DNA of 35,739 nucleotides from Pyrinomonadaceae bacterium (GCA_022843305.1 JALHNX010000029.1:1-35739), one strand, 5' to 3'. Counted from the stretch's first letter, positions 9,815 through 18,274 are shown. The notes: a model not told the origin generated them from the sequence alone. A program made the numbers and translations.

Positions 9815-10455
9815 TATTCGCGCTCCTTTCTGATGACCATCAAGCCGTCGCGCACGGCAAACAAAATATTGCTGACGCGCTCGTCCGCCTGAATCTTCTC
9901 GCTGAATTGGCGCAGCGCGACCGTGTTTTCGTCGTCGTTTGTTTCCGTGTCCAGAACCATTCCGCTCCACAAAACATTGTCCGCCAGAATCACGCCGCCG
10001 ATTCGTAAATGCGGAAAAATAATATCGTAATAGTGCTTGTAATTGGGTTTGTCGGCATCTATAAAAACCAGATCGAAGGTTTCGCCCAGCATCGGAATAA
10101 TTTCCAGAGCGTTGCCCAAATATGATTCGATTCTGCTGTAAAGCTGTGTTCGCGCCCAGAATTCTTTGGCAACCTCGTTGGTTTCGGGATCAATGTCGAG
10201 CGTGATGAGCTTGCCGTCTTCGCTCAAACCTTCCGCCAGACAAAGCGCGGAATAACCCATATAAGTTCCGACTTCAAGAATCCTTCGCGGCTGGAGCATT
10301 TTGCTGAACATCGCCAGCAAGCGACCTTGATAAAAGCCCGAAAGCATTGATTTATCGGCGCGCGTGCTGTAAGTTTTCTCCAAGAGTTCGGTCAACAGAG
10401 GGCTTTCGGCTGACGTATGCTGTTCGGCGTATTGTTGAATATTATCGTCAATCAT
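9814..10455 (-). CDS. O-methyltransferase (class I SAM-dependent)
   Basis: RRILEVGTYMGYSALCLAEGL ... DLVFIDADKPNYKHYYD. Confidence 0.93.
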   Translation of the reverse strand: MIDDNIQQYAEQHTSAESPLLTELLEKTYSTRADKSMLSGFYQGRLLAMFSKMLQPRRILEVGTYMGYSALCLAEGLSEDGKLITLDIDPETNEVAKEFWARTQLYSRIESYLGNALEIIPMLGETFDLVFIDADKPNYKHYYDIIFPHLRIGGVILADNVLWSGMVLDTETNDDENTVALRQFSEKIQADERVSNILFAVRDGLMVIRKERE

Positions 10456-10463
10456 AAATTTTG

Positions 10464-10543
10464 CAGGTGAAAAAGTGAAAAAGGGTAAAAGTGAAAAAGT
10501 TATCTTCGGCTTTTAATAATTTACTTTTTCACCTTTCGACTTT
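10464..10543. repeat. Inverted repeat with GTGAAAAA tandem words
   Basis: aggtgaaaaagtgaaaaagggtaaaagtgaaaaagtta paired with tactttttcacctttcgacttt. Confidence 0.65.
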
Positions 10544-10910
10544 AAGATGCTCCGTCAACTCTCGATTCAAAATGCAGACTGATCAGAGTGTTCTGATCGT
10601 CCGTAATTTCCAGCACATTTTCGCTTCCGTCCGTGTCGTATTGGACGGCGACTCCGCGCACGCCGGTAATCACGTCGCGCGTTTTTTCGGCGGTACTGTT
10701 CGTGCGGTCAATGCGGATGACTTCGACCGATCTTTGATTGCCGTCAGTTTTCAAACGAATGTCTTCGAGATGTTCTTCACGCGCTTCTGCTTCCGTCGCG
10801 CCGCCGCGCCGGTAAACGTCGAAACGCGCCCGCCGGTTGTTGTTTCGCGCCGCAAATTCGCGCAGAAATTCCGCCCAGTTCGCAGGTTCGATTTGCACAA
10901 TTTCACTCAT
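10542..10910 (-). CDS. Conserved hypothetical protein, DUF5335-like
   Basis: 122 aa beginning MSEIVQIEPANWAEFLREFAARN; family name from memory. Confidence 0.6.
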   Translation of the reverse strand: MSEIVQIEPANWAEFLREFAARNNNRRARFDVYRRGGATEAEAREEHLEDIRLKTDGNQRSVEVIRIDRTNSTAEKTRDVITGVRGVAVQYDTDGSENVLEITDDQNTLISLHFESRVDGAS

Positions 10911-10929
10911 AATCAATTTTCTCCGTCTT

Positions 10930-11937
10930 CTAAAATTTTACGACAATTTTGCCGAAATGCGCACCGGCTTTCATATAATTCAGCGCGTCTTTTACTTCCC
11001 CGAATTCAAACGTTTTATCAATTATCGGCTTTAGATGGTAGTGCTGGCAAAGCAAAAGATTCATTTGTTCGAACATCTGGCGCGAACCGACGAAAAGCCC
11101 CTGCATTTTGACGGCTTTCATAAAGATCGGAACCATGCTGAATTCGCCTTTGCCCGCCAAAACGCCGATGACGGCGATATGTCCGCCCATTTTGACGGCG
11201 TTCAGGGATTTTTGCAAAGTTCCCGCGCCGCCGACTTCGATAACGTGGTCAACGCCGCGTTTTTCGGTCAATTCGAGAACGACTTTGTCCCAATCCTCGC
11301 GTTCTTTGTAGTTAATTAAATCGTCCGCCCCGAGTTCTTTCGCCCGCTGTAATTTTTCATTTGAACTTGATGTGATAATCGTCCGCGCACCGTAAACGCT
11401 GGCTAATTGCAAAGCGAAGATCGAAACGCCGCCCGTGCCTTGCAACAAAACCGTGTTTGACGGATGCAGTCTGCCCGACTCAAAAAGCGCGTGATACGCC
11501 GTCACCGCCGCGCACGGCAAGGTTGCCGCTTCTTCAAACGAAAAATGGTCGGGAATTCTGACCAGACCGCTTTCGTCGAACGCGCCGAATTCGCGCAAAA
11601 CGCCGTCGCGGTCGCCGCCGAGCGCGGTTCGCGCTTTTTCAAACGAAACTTCGCCGTCAATCCAGCCCTGCATAAAGATCGGCATCACGCGGTCGCCGAT
11701 TTTCCATTTCGTCACCGCGTCGCCGACCGCGACGACGCTCCCTGCGCCGTCCGAAAACGGCACGAGCGGCATTTTCAAGCGCGGATTATACGCGCCTTCG
11801 ATCATCAACAGATCGCGGTAATTCAACGATGCGGCGTGAAATTTTACGAGAACTTCCGATTCCGTAATATTTGGCTCGTCGCGCTCGACCAGCGCCAGAT
11901 TTTCGATCCCGAATTGTTGTATTTCGTATGCTTTCAT
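10930..11937 (-). CDS. Zinc-dependent alcohol dehydrogenase family protein (MDR)
   Basis: MKAYEIQQFGIENLALVERDEP ... LLQGTGGVSIFALQLASVYGARTI. Confidence 0.92.
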   Translation of the reverse strand: MKAYEIQQFGIENLALVERDEPNITESEVLVKFHAASLNYRDLLMIEGAYNPRLKMPLVPFSDGAGSVVAVGDAVTKWKIGDRVMPIFMQGWIDGEVSFEKARTALGGDRDGVLREFGAFDESGLVRIPDHFSFEEAATLPCAAVTAYHALFESGRLHPSNTVLLQGTGGVSIFALQLASVYGARTIITSSSNEKLQRAKELGADDLINYKEREDWDKVVLELTEKRGVDHVIEVGGAGTLQKSLNAVKMGGHIAVIGVLAGKGEFSMVPIFMKAVKMQGLFVGSRQMFEQMNLLLCQHYHLKPIIDKTFEFGEVKDALNYMKAGAHFGKIVVKF

Positions 11938-11945
11938 AAAATTGA

Positions 11946-12019
11946 TTAACCGCGAAATACGCGAAACAGACTAAAAAAGACAGGAAAATTTTAGCGTATT
12001 TCGCGTATTTCGCGGTTAA
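11946..12019. repeat. Long inverted repeat, ACCGCGAAATACGCGAAA family
   Basis: ttaaccgcgaaatacgcgaaacagactaaaa vs ttttagcgtatttcgcgtatttcgcggttaa, 28/31 paired. Confidence 0.9.
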
Positions 12020-12023
12020 AGGT

Positions 12024-12692
12024 TTATTTCTTTCTTGAACTCTTCAAATTCAGACGAATCACGACATCGTCACGAATCAGATCGTCGGCTTTGCCGGCGT
12101 AAACGATGCCGAAATCTTTGCGGTTGATCGCAAATTCCGAATCAACCGAAACTTCCGCGTCCGTGACGCTGATCTTCGCCGGAAACGTGATTGATTTTGT
12201 CTGCCCGTGCAGATTGAAATCGCCCGTTACCGTGTAATTTCCCGCGCCCTTCGCCGTGTCGGGAACGATTTTTGTCGAAGTAAATGTCGCTTTCGGAAAT
12301 TTTTCGACATCAAAAAAGTCGGCTGATTTCAAATGTCCGGTTAGCTTCTCGTCGTCGCTGAAAACCGAATTCGTATCAATATCAACCGTCACGCCGCTTT
12401 CTTCGGGTTTCGCATTGACCAGATCAATCGTGCCGGTAAAAGCCTTAAATCCGCCGTCGTGTTTGCCCGTTACCTTCGAGCCGGTAAATTCGACTTTCGA
12501 GTTTTCTGCCGTTAACGGCAAAGCCTCGCCTTTGGTCGCCGGTTTCGTTGCCGGCACGGTCGCGCTTTGCGTATTTCCCGCCGAATTCGTCGTCGAATTT
12601 GTCGTCGTCGCCTTCGGTTTATCGGCTGCCGGGTCGGCACAAGCCGCTAAAAATAAAGATAAAGATAAAATGCCCAATGCAATTTTTTTCAT
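12024..12692 (-). CDS. YceI-family lipoprotein
   Basis: Lipobox LAAC; YceI core KVEFTGSKVTGKHDGGFKAFTGTIDL ... HLKSADFFDVEKFPKATFTST. Confidence 0.93.
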   Translation of the reverse strand: MKKIALGILSLSLFLAACADPAADKPKATTTNSTTNSAGNTQSATVPATKPATKGEALPLTAENSKVEFTGSKVTGKHDGGFKAFTGTIDLVNAKPEESGVTVDIDTNSVFSDDEKLTGHLKSADFFDVEKFPKATFTSTKIVPDTAKGAGNYTVTGDFNLHGQTKSITFPAKISVTDAEVSVDSEFAINRKDFGIVYAGKADDLIRDDVVIRLNLKSSRKK

Positions 12693-12756
12693 TCAATTCC
12701 TCTCAAAGATTATTTTTCGATCTTACTTCCCCGGTTCGATAAATTCTTAATTTTTT

Positions 12757-13371
12757 TTAAAGCGTTGCCGCGCTTTCCTTTTCTCTTGTCCATTCCCCCA
12801 AAAGATTTTCAAATTCCGTCTGAATCGCCTGATTTTTGTCCGCGAGATACCAGCGCTGCAGATTTTCCATCATCAGAGTTTTTTCCAGCCCGCGTTCGCG
12901 CATTTCGATAAATAAATCCATCGCCGCCTTTGGGCGCGGTCCCCAAGTTCCGATTTCCTCTAAACTTTCCGCGTCGAGCGCGATCAATTTCGGAATCGAA
13001 CGCGCGTTATTGGTCAAATATGCGTCCATCAATTCGAGATTTTCGTCGCGCAGAACGTAGCGTGTTTCGATTGCGTCGTTTTCCGCCGCGATCTTTTCGA
13101 TCAACGGAATATTCTGCGCCGCGTCGCCGCACCAGCCTTCCGTGATTATCAGCCAAATCATCTTGCGCTTATTATTTTGCACTTTTTCGCGTAAAGATTC
13201 ATTTAAGACAACCGTTTTTTCAAGCCGCTCCATTCGCTGCCGATTCAGTTTGCCGTAATTAAACATTGCTTCCGACTGATTCGCTCCGGTCGTTTTGCCG
13301 TCCAGCAGCAAATCGTCAATCAGCTTGATGTATTCGGCAAAAGTCATTGATTTTTCGATATATTCCTTCAT
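12757..13371 (-). CDS. Thioredoxin-like family protein
   Basis: WLIITEGWCGDAAQNIPLIEKIAAE. Confidence 0.85.
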   Translation of the reverse strand: MKEYIEKSMTFAEYIKLIDDLLLDGKTTGANQSEAMFNYGKLNRQRMERLEKTVVLNESLREKVQNNKRKMIWLIITEGWCGDAAQNIPLIEKIAAENDAIETRYVLRDENLELMDAYLTNNARSIPKLIALDAESLEEIGTWGPRPKAAMDLFIEMRERGLEKTLMMENLQRWYLADKNQAIQTEFENLLGEWTREKESAATL

Positions 13372-13418
13372 ATTTTTAACCCCAACTTCCGTTCGGGCAA
13401 ACGTCATTTCTTAAAAAA

Positions 13419-13814
13419 TCACTCGTTCTTTTTAAGAAGATTATCCACGCTCCACGCGCCGCCGCCCGAAAAAATAAAATAGAAAAAGACGAAACAATAT
13501 AAAACCGCCAGTTCGCCGCGATTGACGATCGGCAGAAATCCGCCCGGCGCGTGCCAGCCGAAATACGCGACCGCCATCAAACCGCTTAAAACAAAAGCCG
13601 TCGAGCGCGTAAACAATCCGATCATAAACAAAATGCCGCCGGCAAATTCCAAAATCCCGCCGACCAGCATCAAAGCCGACAGCGAACCGCCGCCGCCCTG
13701 CGATGGCGGGAAACCGAACAGTTTCTGCATTCCGTGCCAAAGCATCAAAAATCCCGTAACGATCCGCAAAACGCTCAAAATTCGCGGCGACCAGCTATCT
13801 AAAAATTCACGCAT
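13419..13814 (-). CDS. DoxX family membrane protein
   Basis: RIVTGFLMLWHGMQKLFGFP ... GGILEFAGGILFMIGLFTR. Confidence 0.92.
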   Translation of the reverse strand: MREFLDSWSPRILSVLRIVTGFLMLWHGMQKLFGFPPSQGGGGSLSALMLVGGILEFAGGILFMIGLFTRSTAFVLSGLMAVAYFGWHAPGGFLPIVNRGELAVLYCFVFFYFIFSGGGAWSVDNLLKKNE

Positions 13815-13867
13815 CTTCCATTTTTCTCCGTAATTTATTTTTTATTGAACTAACCTAATAAACCGAG

Positions 13868-14002
13868 TGCCAGTTATGAAAAATAAATTTTATTTGCCGG
13901 CGAAACATACGAATAAAACGAAACAAGATAAAAACATTCTCTGATTTTTCGTATCTTTCGTATGTTTCGCCGGCAAAATCCCTGTTAATTCTTTAACTGG
14001 CA
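13868..14002. repeat. Nested inverted repeats, CGAAACATACGAA family inside TGCCAGTTA...TAACTGGCA
   Basis: TTTGCCGGCGAAACATACGAA / TTCGTATGTTTCGCCGGCAAA with outer TGCCAGTTA / TAACTGGCA, both pairs centred near 13935. Confidence 0.85.
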
Positions 14003-14036
14003 ACATTGGATTTAATAAATAATTGCTGAATTTCAA

Positions 14037-14133
14037 AAACCATAAATAAACACGGATAAATTCCATTGAAATCTTCAGCAAAAATGCTGAAAGATTTTTA
14101 GACCGAAAAAATCCGTGTTTATTCGTGCCGGTT
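14037..14133. repeat. Inverted repeat, AATAAACACGGAT family with inner hairpin
   Basis: aaccataaataaacacggat / atccgtgtttattcgtgccggtt with inner ATCTTCAGCA...TGCTGAAAGAT. Confidence 0.75.
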
Positions 14134-14200
14134 TGTGATTCCATCTCGCCCTTCCCCAAGCTCGCCGTTTGTCTGCCCTTATTTGAAAAACCTTTTAAGT

Positions 14201-14866
14201 TCAGATCGTTTCGATCAATTCTTCTTTCCGATAGCGGACTTTCGGCAGATTCACCAGCCAATCGCTTTCCGCGTCACGATAACCGATTGCCGCGACGACG
14301 ACCGCCGAATGATCCGTCAAACCTAAAATTTCGTTAAACCGCGCCGCGTCGAAACCTTCCATCGGTGTCGCATCAATGCCTAACAGTGCCGCCGTTTCGA
14401 GCAAAAAGCCGAGCGCAATATAAACTTGACGCGAATTCCACGTTTCGACATATCCGCCGTCAACCGCCCGTTTCGCCGAGCCTTTCAAAACCTTTTCGTA
14501 ATCCGCCAGAGATTCGCGCGTTTGCCCGCGAACTTCCGCCGTGCGCTCGATAAAATGCTCGACATCCGCATCGGTCAGAGTTTTTTTGTAGGCGAACACA
14601 ACGAGATGCGACGCGTCCGTGATCGGTGCTTGCCCGTAAGCCGCCGCTTTCAATTTTTCCCTCAATTCCGGATTGGTAATGACCAACGCTTTATACGGTT
14701 GAAGACCGAAACTCGACGGCGCGAGCATCATCGCCTGCTGCAGAGTTTCCCAGTTTTCACCCGAAACTTTCTTTGTTTTGTCGTAGCTTTTAGTCGCGTA
14801 ACGCCAGTTCAAACTTTCCAAAATCACTTCTTCCGATACTTTTTCTTTCTCTAATTCTGCTTTCAT
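14201..14866 (-). CDS. NAD(P)H-dependent nitroreductase
   Basis: LNWRYATKSYDKTKKVSGENWETLQQAMMLAPSSFGLQPYKALVI. Confidence 0.92.
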   Translation of the reverse strand: MKAELEKEKVSEEVILESLNWRYATKSYDKTKKVSGENWETLQQAMMLAPSSFGLQPYKALVITNPELREKLKAAAYGQAPITDASHLVVFAYKKTLTDADVEHFIERTAEVRGQTRESLADYEKVLKGSAKRAVDGGYVETWNSRQVYIALGFLLETAALLGIDATPMEGFDAARFNEILGLTDHSAVVVAAIGYRDAESDWLVNLPKVRYRKEELIETI

Positions 14867-14878
14867 AATTAACTTTTT

Positions 14879-14900
14879 TGTAACCTCTTTTGATACAGTT
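14879..14900. promoter_or_regulatory. Candidate Rrf2 operator upstream of nitroreductase
   Basis: TGTAACCTCTTTTGATACAGTT, matches the element upstream of the Rrf2 gene at the same GTAAC-N7-GNTAC spacing. Confidence 0.45.
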
Positions 14901-14914
14901 TTGAATAAATTTTT

Positions 14915-15334
14915 TTAGGCTTCCTCGATATGTTCGATCACGTCGCGCAATGTGTATTGACGTAATTTTTCCTCGATAGATTTGTCAATTTCTTTTTGCA
15001 ATCCGCATAAAAACGCCGCCATATTTCTGCCTATCGGGCAATCCTGATTCGCTTCTTTCGCGTGCAAAGCAAAAACTTCGCCGCACGGCAAAGCCTTGTA
15101 AACTTCTGATAATCGAATATCTTTTGCTTGTTTTGCGAGAGTCGTGCCGCCCGTTGCCCCGACGTGCGAAACGACCAGACCGGCTTCCTGAAGATTGCTC
15201 AATAGACGACGAATAACGACCGGATTGGTATTAACGCTTCCCGCGACGTAATCGGATTTCACCCGTTCATCGCCGGCTTTCGCCAGAATCGTTAATACGT
15301 GAATCGCTACTGCAAATTGACTATTAGCCGCCAT
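14915..15334 (-). CDS. Rrf2-family transcriptional regulator (YwnA-like)
   Basis: MAANSQFAVAIHVLTILAKAGDERVKSDYVAGSVNTNPVVIRRLLSNLQEAGLV. Confidence 0.9.
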   Translation of the reverse strand: MAANSQFAVAIHVLTILAKAGDERVKSDYVAGSVNTNPVVIRRLLSNLQEAGLVVSHVGATGGTTLAKQAKDIRLSEVYKALPCGEVFALHAKEANQDCPIGRNMAAFLCGLQKEIDKSIEEKLRQYTLRDVIEHIEEA

Positions 15335-15337
15335 AAC

Positions 15338-15359
15338 TGTAACCAGTTTAGTTACGATT
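15338..15359. promoter_or_regulatory. Candidate Rrf2 autoregulatory operator
   Basis: TGTAACCAGTTTAGTTACGATT; GTAAC-N7-GTTAC dyad just upstream of the start codon. Confidence 0.45.
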
Positions 15360-15386
15360 AAAAATTTTGTCAAGCACGAAATAAAA

Positions 15387-15458
15387 AAAGTACGACAAAC
15401 TTCAGTTTGTTGAAATCATTCGCCGCCTAACGCGACAAACTGAAGTTCGTCGTACTTT
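15387..15458. repeat. Near-perfect 24-bp inverted repeat
   Basis: aaagtacgacaaacttcagtttgt / acaaactgaagttcgtcgtacttt, 23/24 paired; arms also internally palindromic. Confidence 0.92.
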
Positions 15459-15686
15459 CTAAATAATTTGTGTCGGCTTGCGATCAGGCTCTTTAATGCT
15501 CGGTTTATCTACAACATCGGGCGGCTCTTCGACCGGCGCGGGTTTGGGTTCGGTCGGCGGAAGCGGAATGTTTTCGACATCTTCGTTGCTGATATTTTCG
15601 CCCTCGATGTCCGTTCGATTGCCGTATTGGTCTTCGGTTTCGGTTGAATTCACATCGGGATTCGGAATATTTTGTATGTCTTGCAT
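15459..15686 (-). CDS. Hypothetical acidic proline-rich protein
   Basis: 75-aa low-complexity ORF. Confidence 0.55.
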   Translation of the reverse strand: MQDIQNIPNPDVNSTETEDQYGNRTDIEGENISNEDVENIPLPPTEPKPAPVEEPPDVVDKPSIKEPDRKPTQII

Positions 15687-15699
15687 CGTTTTTCTCCTT

Positions 15700-15894
15700 T
15701 TAATTTCTTTCCGTGTCGCGTTCAGGTCTTAGATCAACCAGCGGTTTTATGATTATCTCGGTTGATTTTCGGGTTATTTTTTCCTCGTATTTTTCCGGCA
15801 ACTCATCCTTTTGCTTTTGAAAGCCGGAATCTTCCCGATAGACGATGTCTTCGAGATTTTCTTCAAAAATATTAAAACTTACACTCTTATACAT
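15700..15894 (-). CDS. Hypothetical protein
   Basis: MYKSVSFNIFEENLEDIVYRED..., same strand as preceding ORF. Confidence 0.5.
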   Translation of the reverse strand: MYKSVSFNIFEENLEDIVYREDSGFQKQKDELPEKYEEKITRKSTEIIIKPLVDLRPERDTERN

Positions 15895-16043
15895 AGCATT
15901 TCCCCACGACCACGCTTTGGTTAAACTTCTGAAATGCAACCTACGTGCCGTAAAAAAAGCCAGTATTTATCGAGGCTTGAAAGTTGTTTGGTTTATTTGC
16001 AAAACGATGTTAGCTAATTTAATGAACGATTATCGGACAGTTT

Positions 16044-16928
16044 TTAACAAATTTGGGTGAGTTCGCCGAGTGATTCTTCGGCAATCAGGCGGAATACGCG
16101 GACGTTTTGCAGGTCTGTGAGATTTTTCGCGGTCAACGAATCGCAGATAATCATCGAAGCCGCGCTCAAACCTTTGCGCCAGTTCGCTTCGCGTGTCGCG
16201 CGAATTATCAAACTCTCCGGCTCGATGTTTACGGCGACAAGCATCGTTTTTGCCAGAATGAGAAAATTATCCCAGCCCGAAACGACGGCGATCAGATCGT
16301 CGGCGGTCGGACGCGCTTCGTCCTTCATCGAAGCGGCGGGCGAATTCGTTTTCAGAAAAACACAGTTTTTTTCGGGCGGCAAAACCGCGCCGATTTTCGC
16401 TTTTTCGTCAAACATCGCGGTAAAATTCGCGCCGCGCATTTGTAAAAGAGTTTCAAAATCTTCAAATTCCGCGCCGGCGACATCGAGTTTCGTCGCTTCA
16501 CGGATTTCTTCGACCAAAATCTCCCTTAATCCCGCATCGCTTTCGATGACAAATAATTGATTTGAATGATTTGAATCGAAAAAATGCGCGAGCCGCGTTT
16601 TTATTTCTTCGATTGAAAATCCGACGGTTTGCGCCGCGCCGACAAACTGCACGATGAGCCGGTCGAGCGAATTCGCGTGATTTGCGTGATTTGTTTCGCG
16701 GACATAAAAACCGCTGCCCTTGCGGAATTCGAGCCAGCCCTGCTCGGCAAGAATCTGATAAGCGTTGGAAACCGTGTTTGAATGAATTTTATAACGAAGC
16801 GCAATTTCGCGCGTGCTTGGCAGACGAGTGCCGACCGCCAGCTCGCCACTCGCAATGCCGAGCGTGATTTGCGTTATAATCTGTTCGCGCACGGGAACTT
16901 CTGAGTTTTTCGAGAGCCAGATTTTCAT
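16044..16928 (-). CDS. GntR-family transcriptional regulator (YtrA-like wHTH)
   Basis: VPVREQIITQITLGIASGELAVGTRLPSTREIALRYKIHSNTVSNAYQIL. Confidence 0.9.
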   Translation of the reverse strand: MKIWLSKNSEVPVREQIITQITLGIASGELAVGTRLPSTREIALRYKIHSNTVSNAYQILAEQGWLEFRKGSGFYVRETNHANHANSLDRLIVQFVGAAQTVGFSIEEIKTRLAHFFDSNHSNQLFVIESDAGLREILVEEIREATKLDVAGAEFEDFETLLQMRGANFTAMFDEKAKIGAVLPPEKNCVFLKTNSPAASMKDEARPTADDLIAVVSGWDNFLILAKTMLVAVNIEPESLIIRATREANWRKGLSAASMIICDSLTAKNLTDLQNVRVFRLIAEESLGELTQIC

Positions 16929-16984
16929 AAAGGATGAAGGATGAGAGATGAATTTCAGGATTTTTTTTCATCCCTCATCCCTTA
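16929..16984. repeat. Inverted repeat with GGATGAA heptad words
   Basis: aaaggatgaaggatgagagatgaa / ttcatccctcatcccttt-like arm. Confidence 0.65.
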
Positions 16985-17881
16985 ATCTAATACATGTTTT
17001 AGAGCATCTTCCAAATTGGGAAATTGAAACTCGAACCCGGCTTCCTGCAATTTTTTGGGAGTCATTCTTTGTCCTTGCAAAAGCAGTGTTTCGCCCATTT
17101 CGCCATAGAGCAACTTGATCGCAAATGCGGGAATCGGCAGAATCGTCGGGCGATTGATTGCCTTGCCGAGAGTTTTCGTAAATTCTTCGTTCGTCACTAT
17201 TTCCGGCGCAATCGTGTTGACCGCGCCTTTCAAATCTTCGTTTTCGAGCGCGAAAATTATCACGCCGAGCAAATCGTCGAGCGCGATCCACGGCATCCAT
17301 TGTTTGCCCGAACCGACCACGCCGCCGACCCCCAATTTAAACGGTGTCAGCATTTTCTCAAGTGCGCCGCCGTCTTTTGCCAGCACGACGCCGATGCGCG
17401 GATTGACGACCCGCGCGCCGAATTCTTCCGCTTTTCGCGCTTCCGCTTCCCATTCGTCGCAGACATCGGGCAAAAATCCCGCGCCTTTCGCGCTGTCCTC
17501 GGTCAAAATCTCGTCCTTGCGGCTGCCGTAAAACCCGCTCGCCGACGCGGAAACGAAAACCTTCGGCGGATTCTCTGCCTTTTTCAAAGCGTCAACCAGC
17601 ACGCGCGTCCCGACGACGCGGCTTTCGCGGATGCGCCGTTTTTTATCGTCCGACCAGTTTTCCGACGCGACGTTATCGCCCGCGAGATGGACGACGGCGG
17701 CGAAATTTTCCAATTTCCCCTGTTCCGCGTCCGAAAACCCCTTACCAGCATCCCATTGAATCTCGTCCGCGCCGCGCGGAGTTTTCCGCACGAGCCGAAA
17801 AATCTCGTGTCCTTTCGCTTCCAGAACCGGAATCAAATGCGTTCCGACCAAACCGCTTGCGCCTGAAATTAAGATCTTCAT
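16982..17881 (-). CDS. TIGR01777-type NAD-dependent epimerase (SulA/YfcH-like)
   Basis: MKILISGASGLVGTHLIPVLEAKGHEIFRLVRK ... WMPWIALDDLLGVI. Confidence 0.9.
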   Translation of the reverse strand: MKILISGASGLVGTHLIPVLEAKGHEIFRLVRKTPRGADEIQWDAGKGFSDAEQGKLENFAAVVHLAGDNVASENWSDDKKRRIRESRVVGTRVLVDALKKAENPPKVFVSASASGFYGSRKDEILTEDSAKGAGFLPDVCDEWEAEARKAEEFGARVVNPRIGVVLAKDGGALEKMLTPFKLGVGGVVGSGKQWMPWIALDDLLGVIIFALENEDLKGAVNTIAPEIVTNEEFTKTLGKAINRPTILPIPAFAIKLLYGEMGETLLLQGQRMTPKKLQEAGFEFQFPNLEDALKHVLD

Positions 17882-17893
17882 AAAAAAGATTTT

Positions 17894-18236
17894 CAACGCA
17901 AAGCCGCGAAGATGCAAAGACGCAGAGGATTTCTTGTTAAATATAAAAATTTTTAGGGCTGTTGGAAAGTCGGAACTTGAAAAGATAAGTAGCAGGACAG
18001 ATTTATCATAATCTAAAAAACATCAGTAGAGCGAGCGGTAGCGAGTCTGCTCCGCTGATAGACAATTGATAGTGAGTCAGACTCGCTACCGCTCGCTCTA
18101 CTGATTGCCGACAGATTTAGATTCGTTTATTTCTGTCCGATTGCTTAGATTTTGCCCGAATCGAAATAAATTTCGCGCTGATTCCGACTTTGCAATAACC
18201 GTGTAAAAACTTTGCTCCTTCCGCATCTTTGCGTTA
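17894..18236. repeat. Concentric nested palindrome around a perfect 28-bp inverted repeat
   Basis: Paired blocks AACGCAAAG/TTTGCGTT, AAAGTCGGAA/TTCCGACTTT, GGACAGA/TCTGTCC, ATCTAAA/TTTAGAT and the perfect 28-mer. Confidence 0.8.
18022..18105. repeat. Perfect 28-bp inverted repeat with 28-nt loop
   Basis: ATCAGTAGAGCGAGCGGTAGCGAGTCTG (18022-18049) / CAGACTCGCTACCGCTCGCTCTACTGAT (18078-18105). Confidence 0.97.
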
Positions 18237-18274
18237 AATTAACTGTATAATCTCAAAACAAACCATTTCGTGCG

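Noticed and set aside
13890-14261. 123-aa minus-strand ORF
   Set aside because: Runs through two inverted repeats and into the nitroreductase 3' end; no domain and low-quality composition.
17024-17866. 280-aa plus-strand ORF
   Set aside because: Antisense shadow of the TIGR01777-like epimerase gene.
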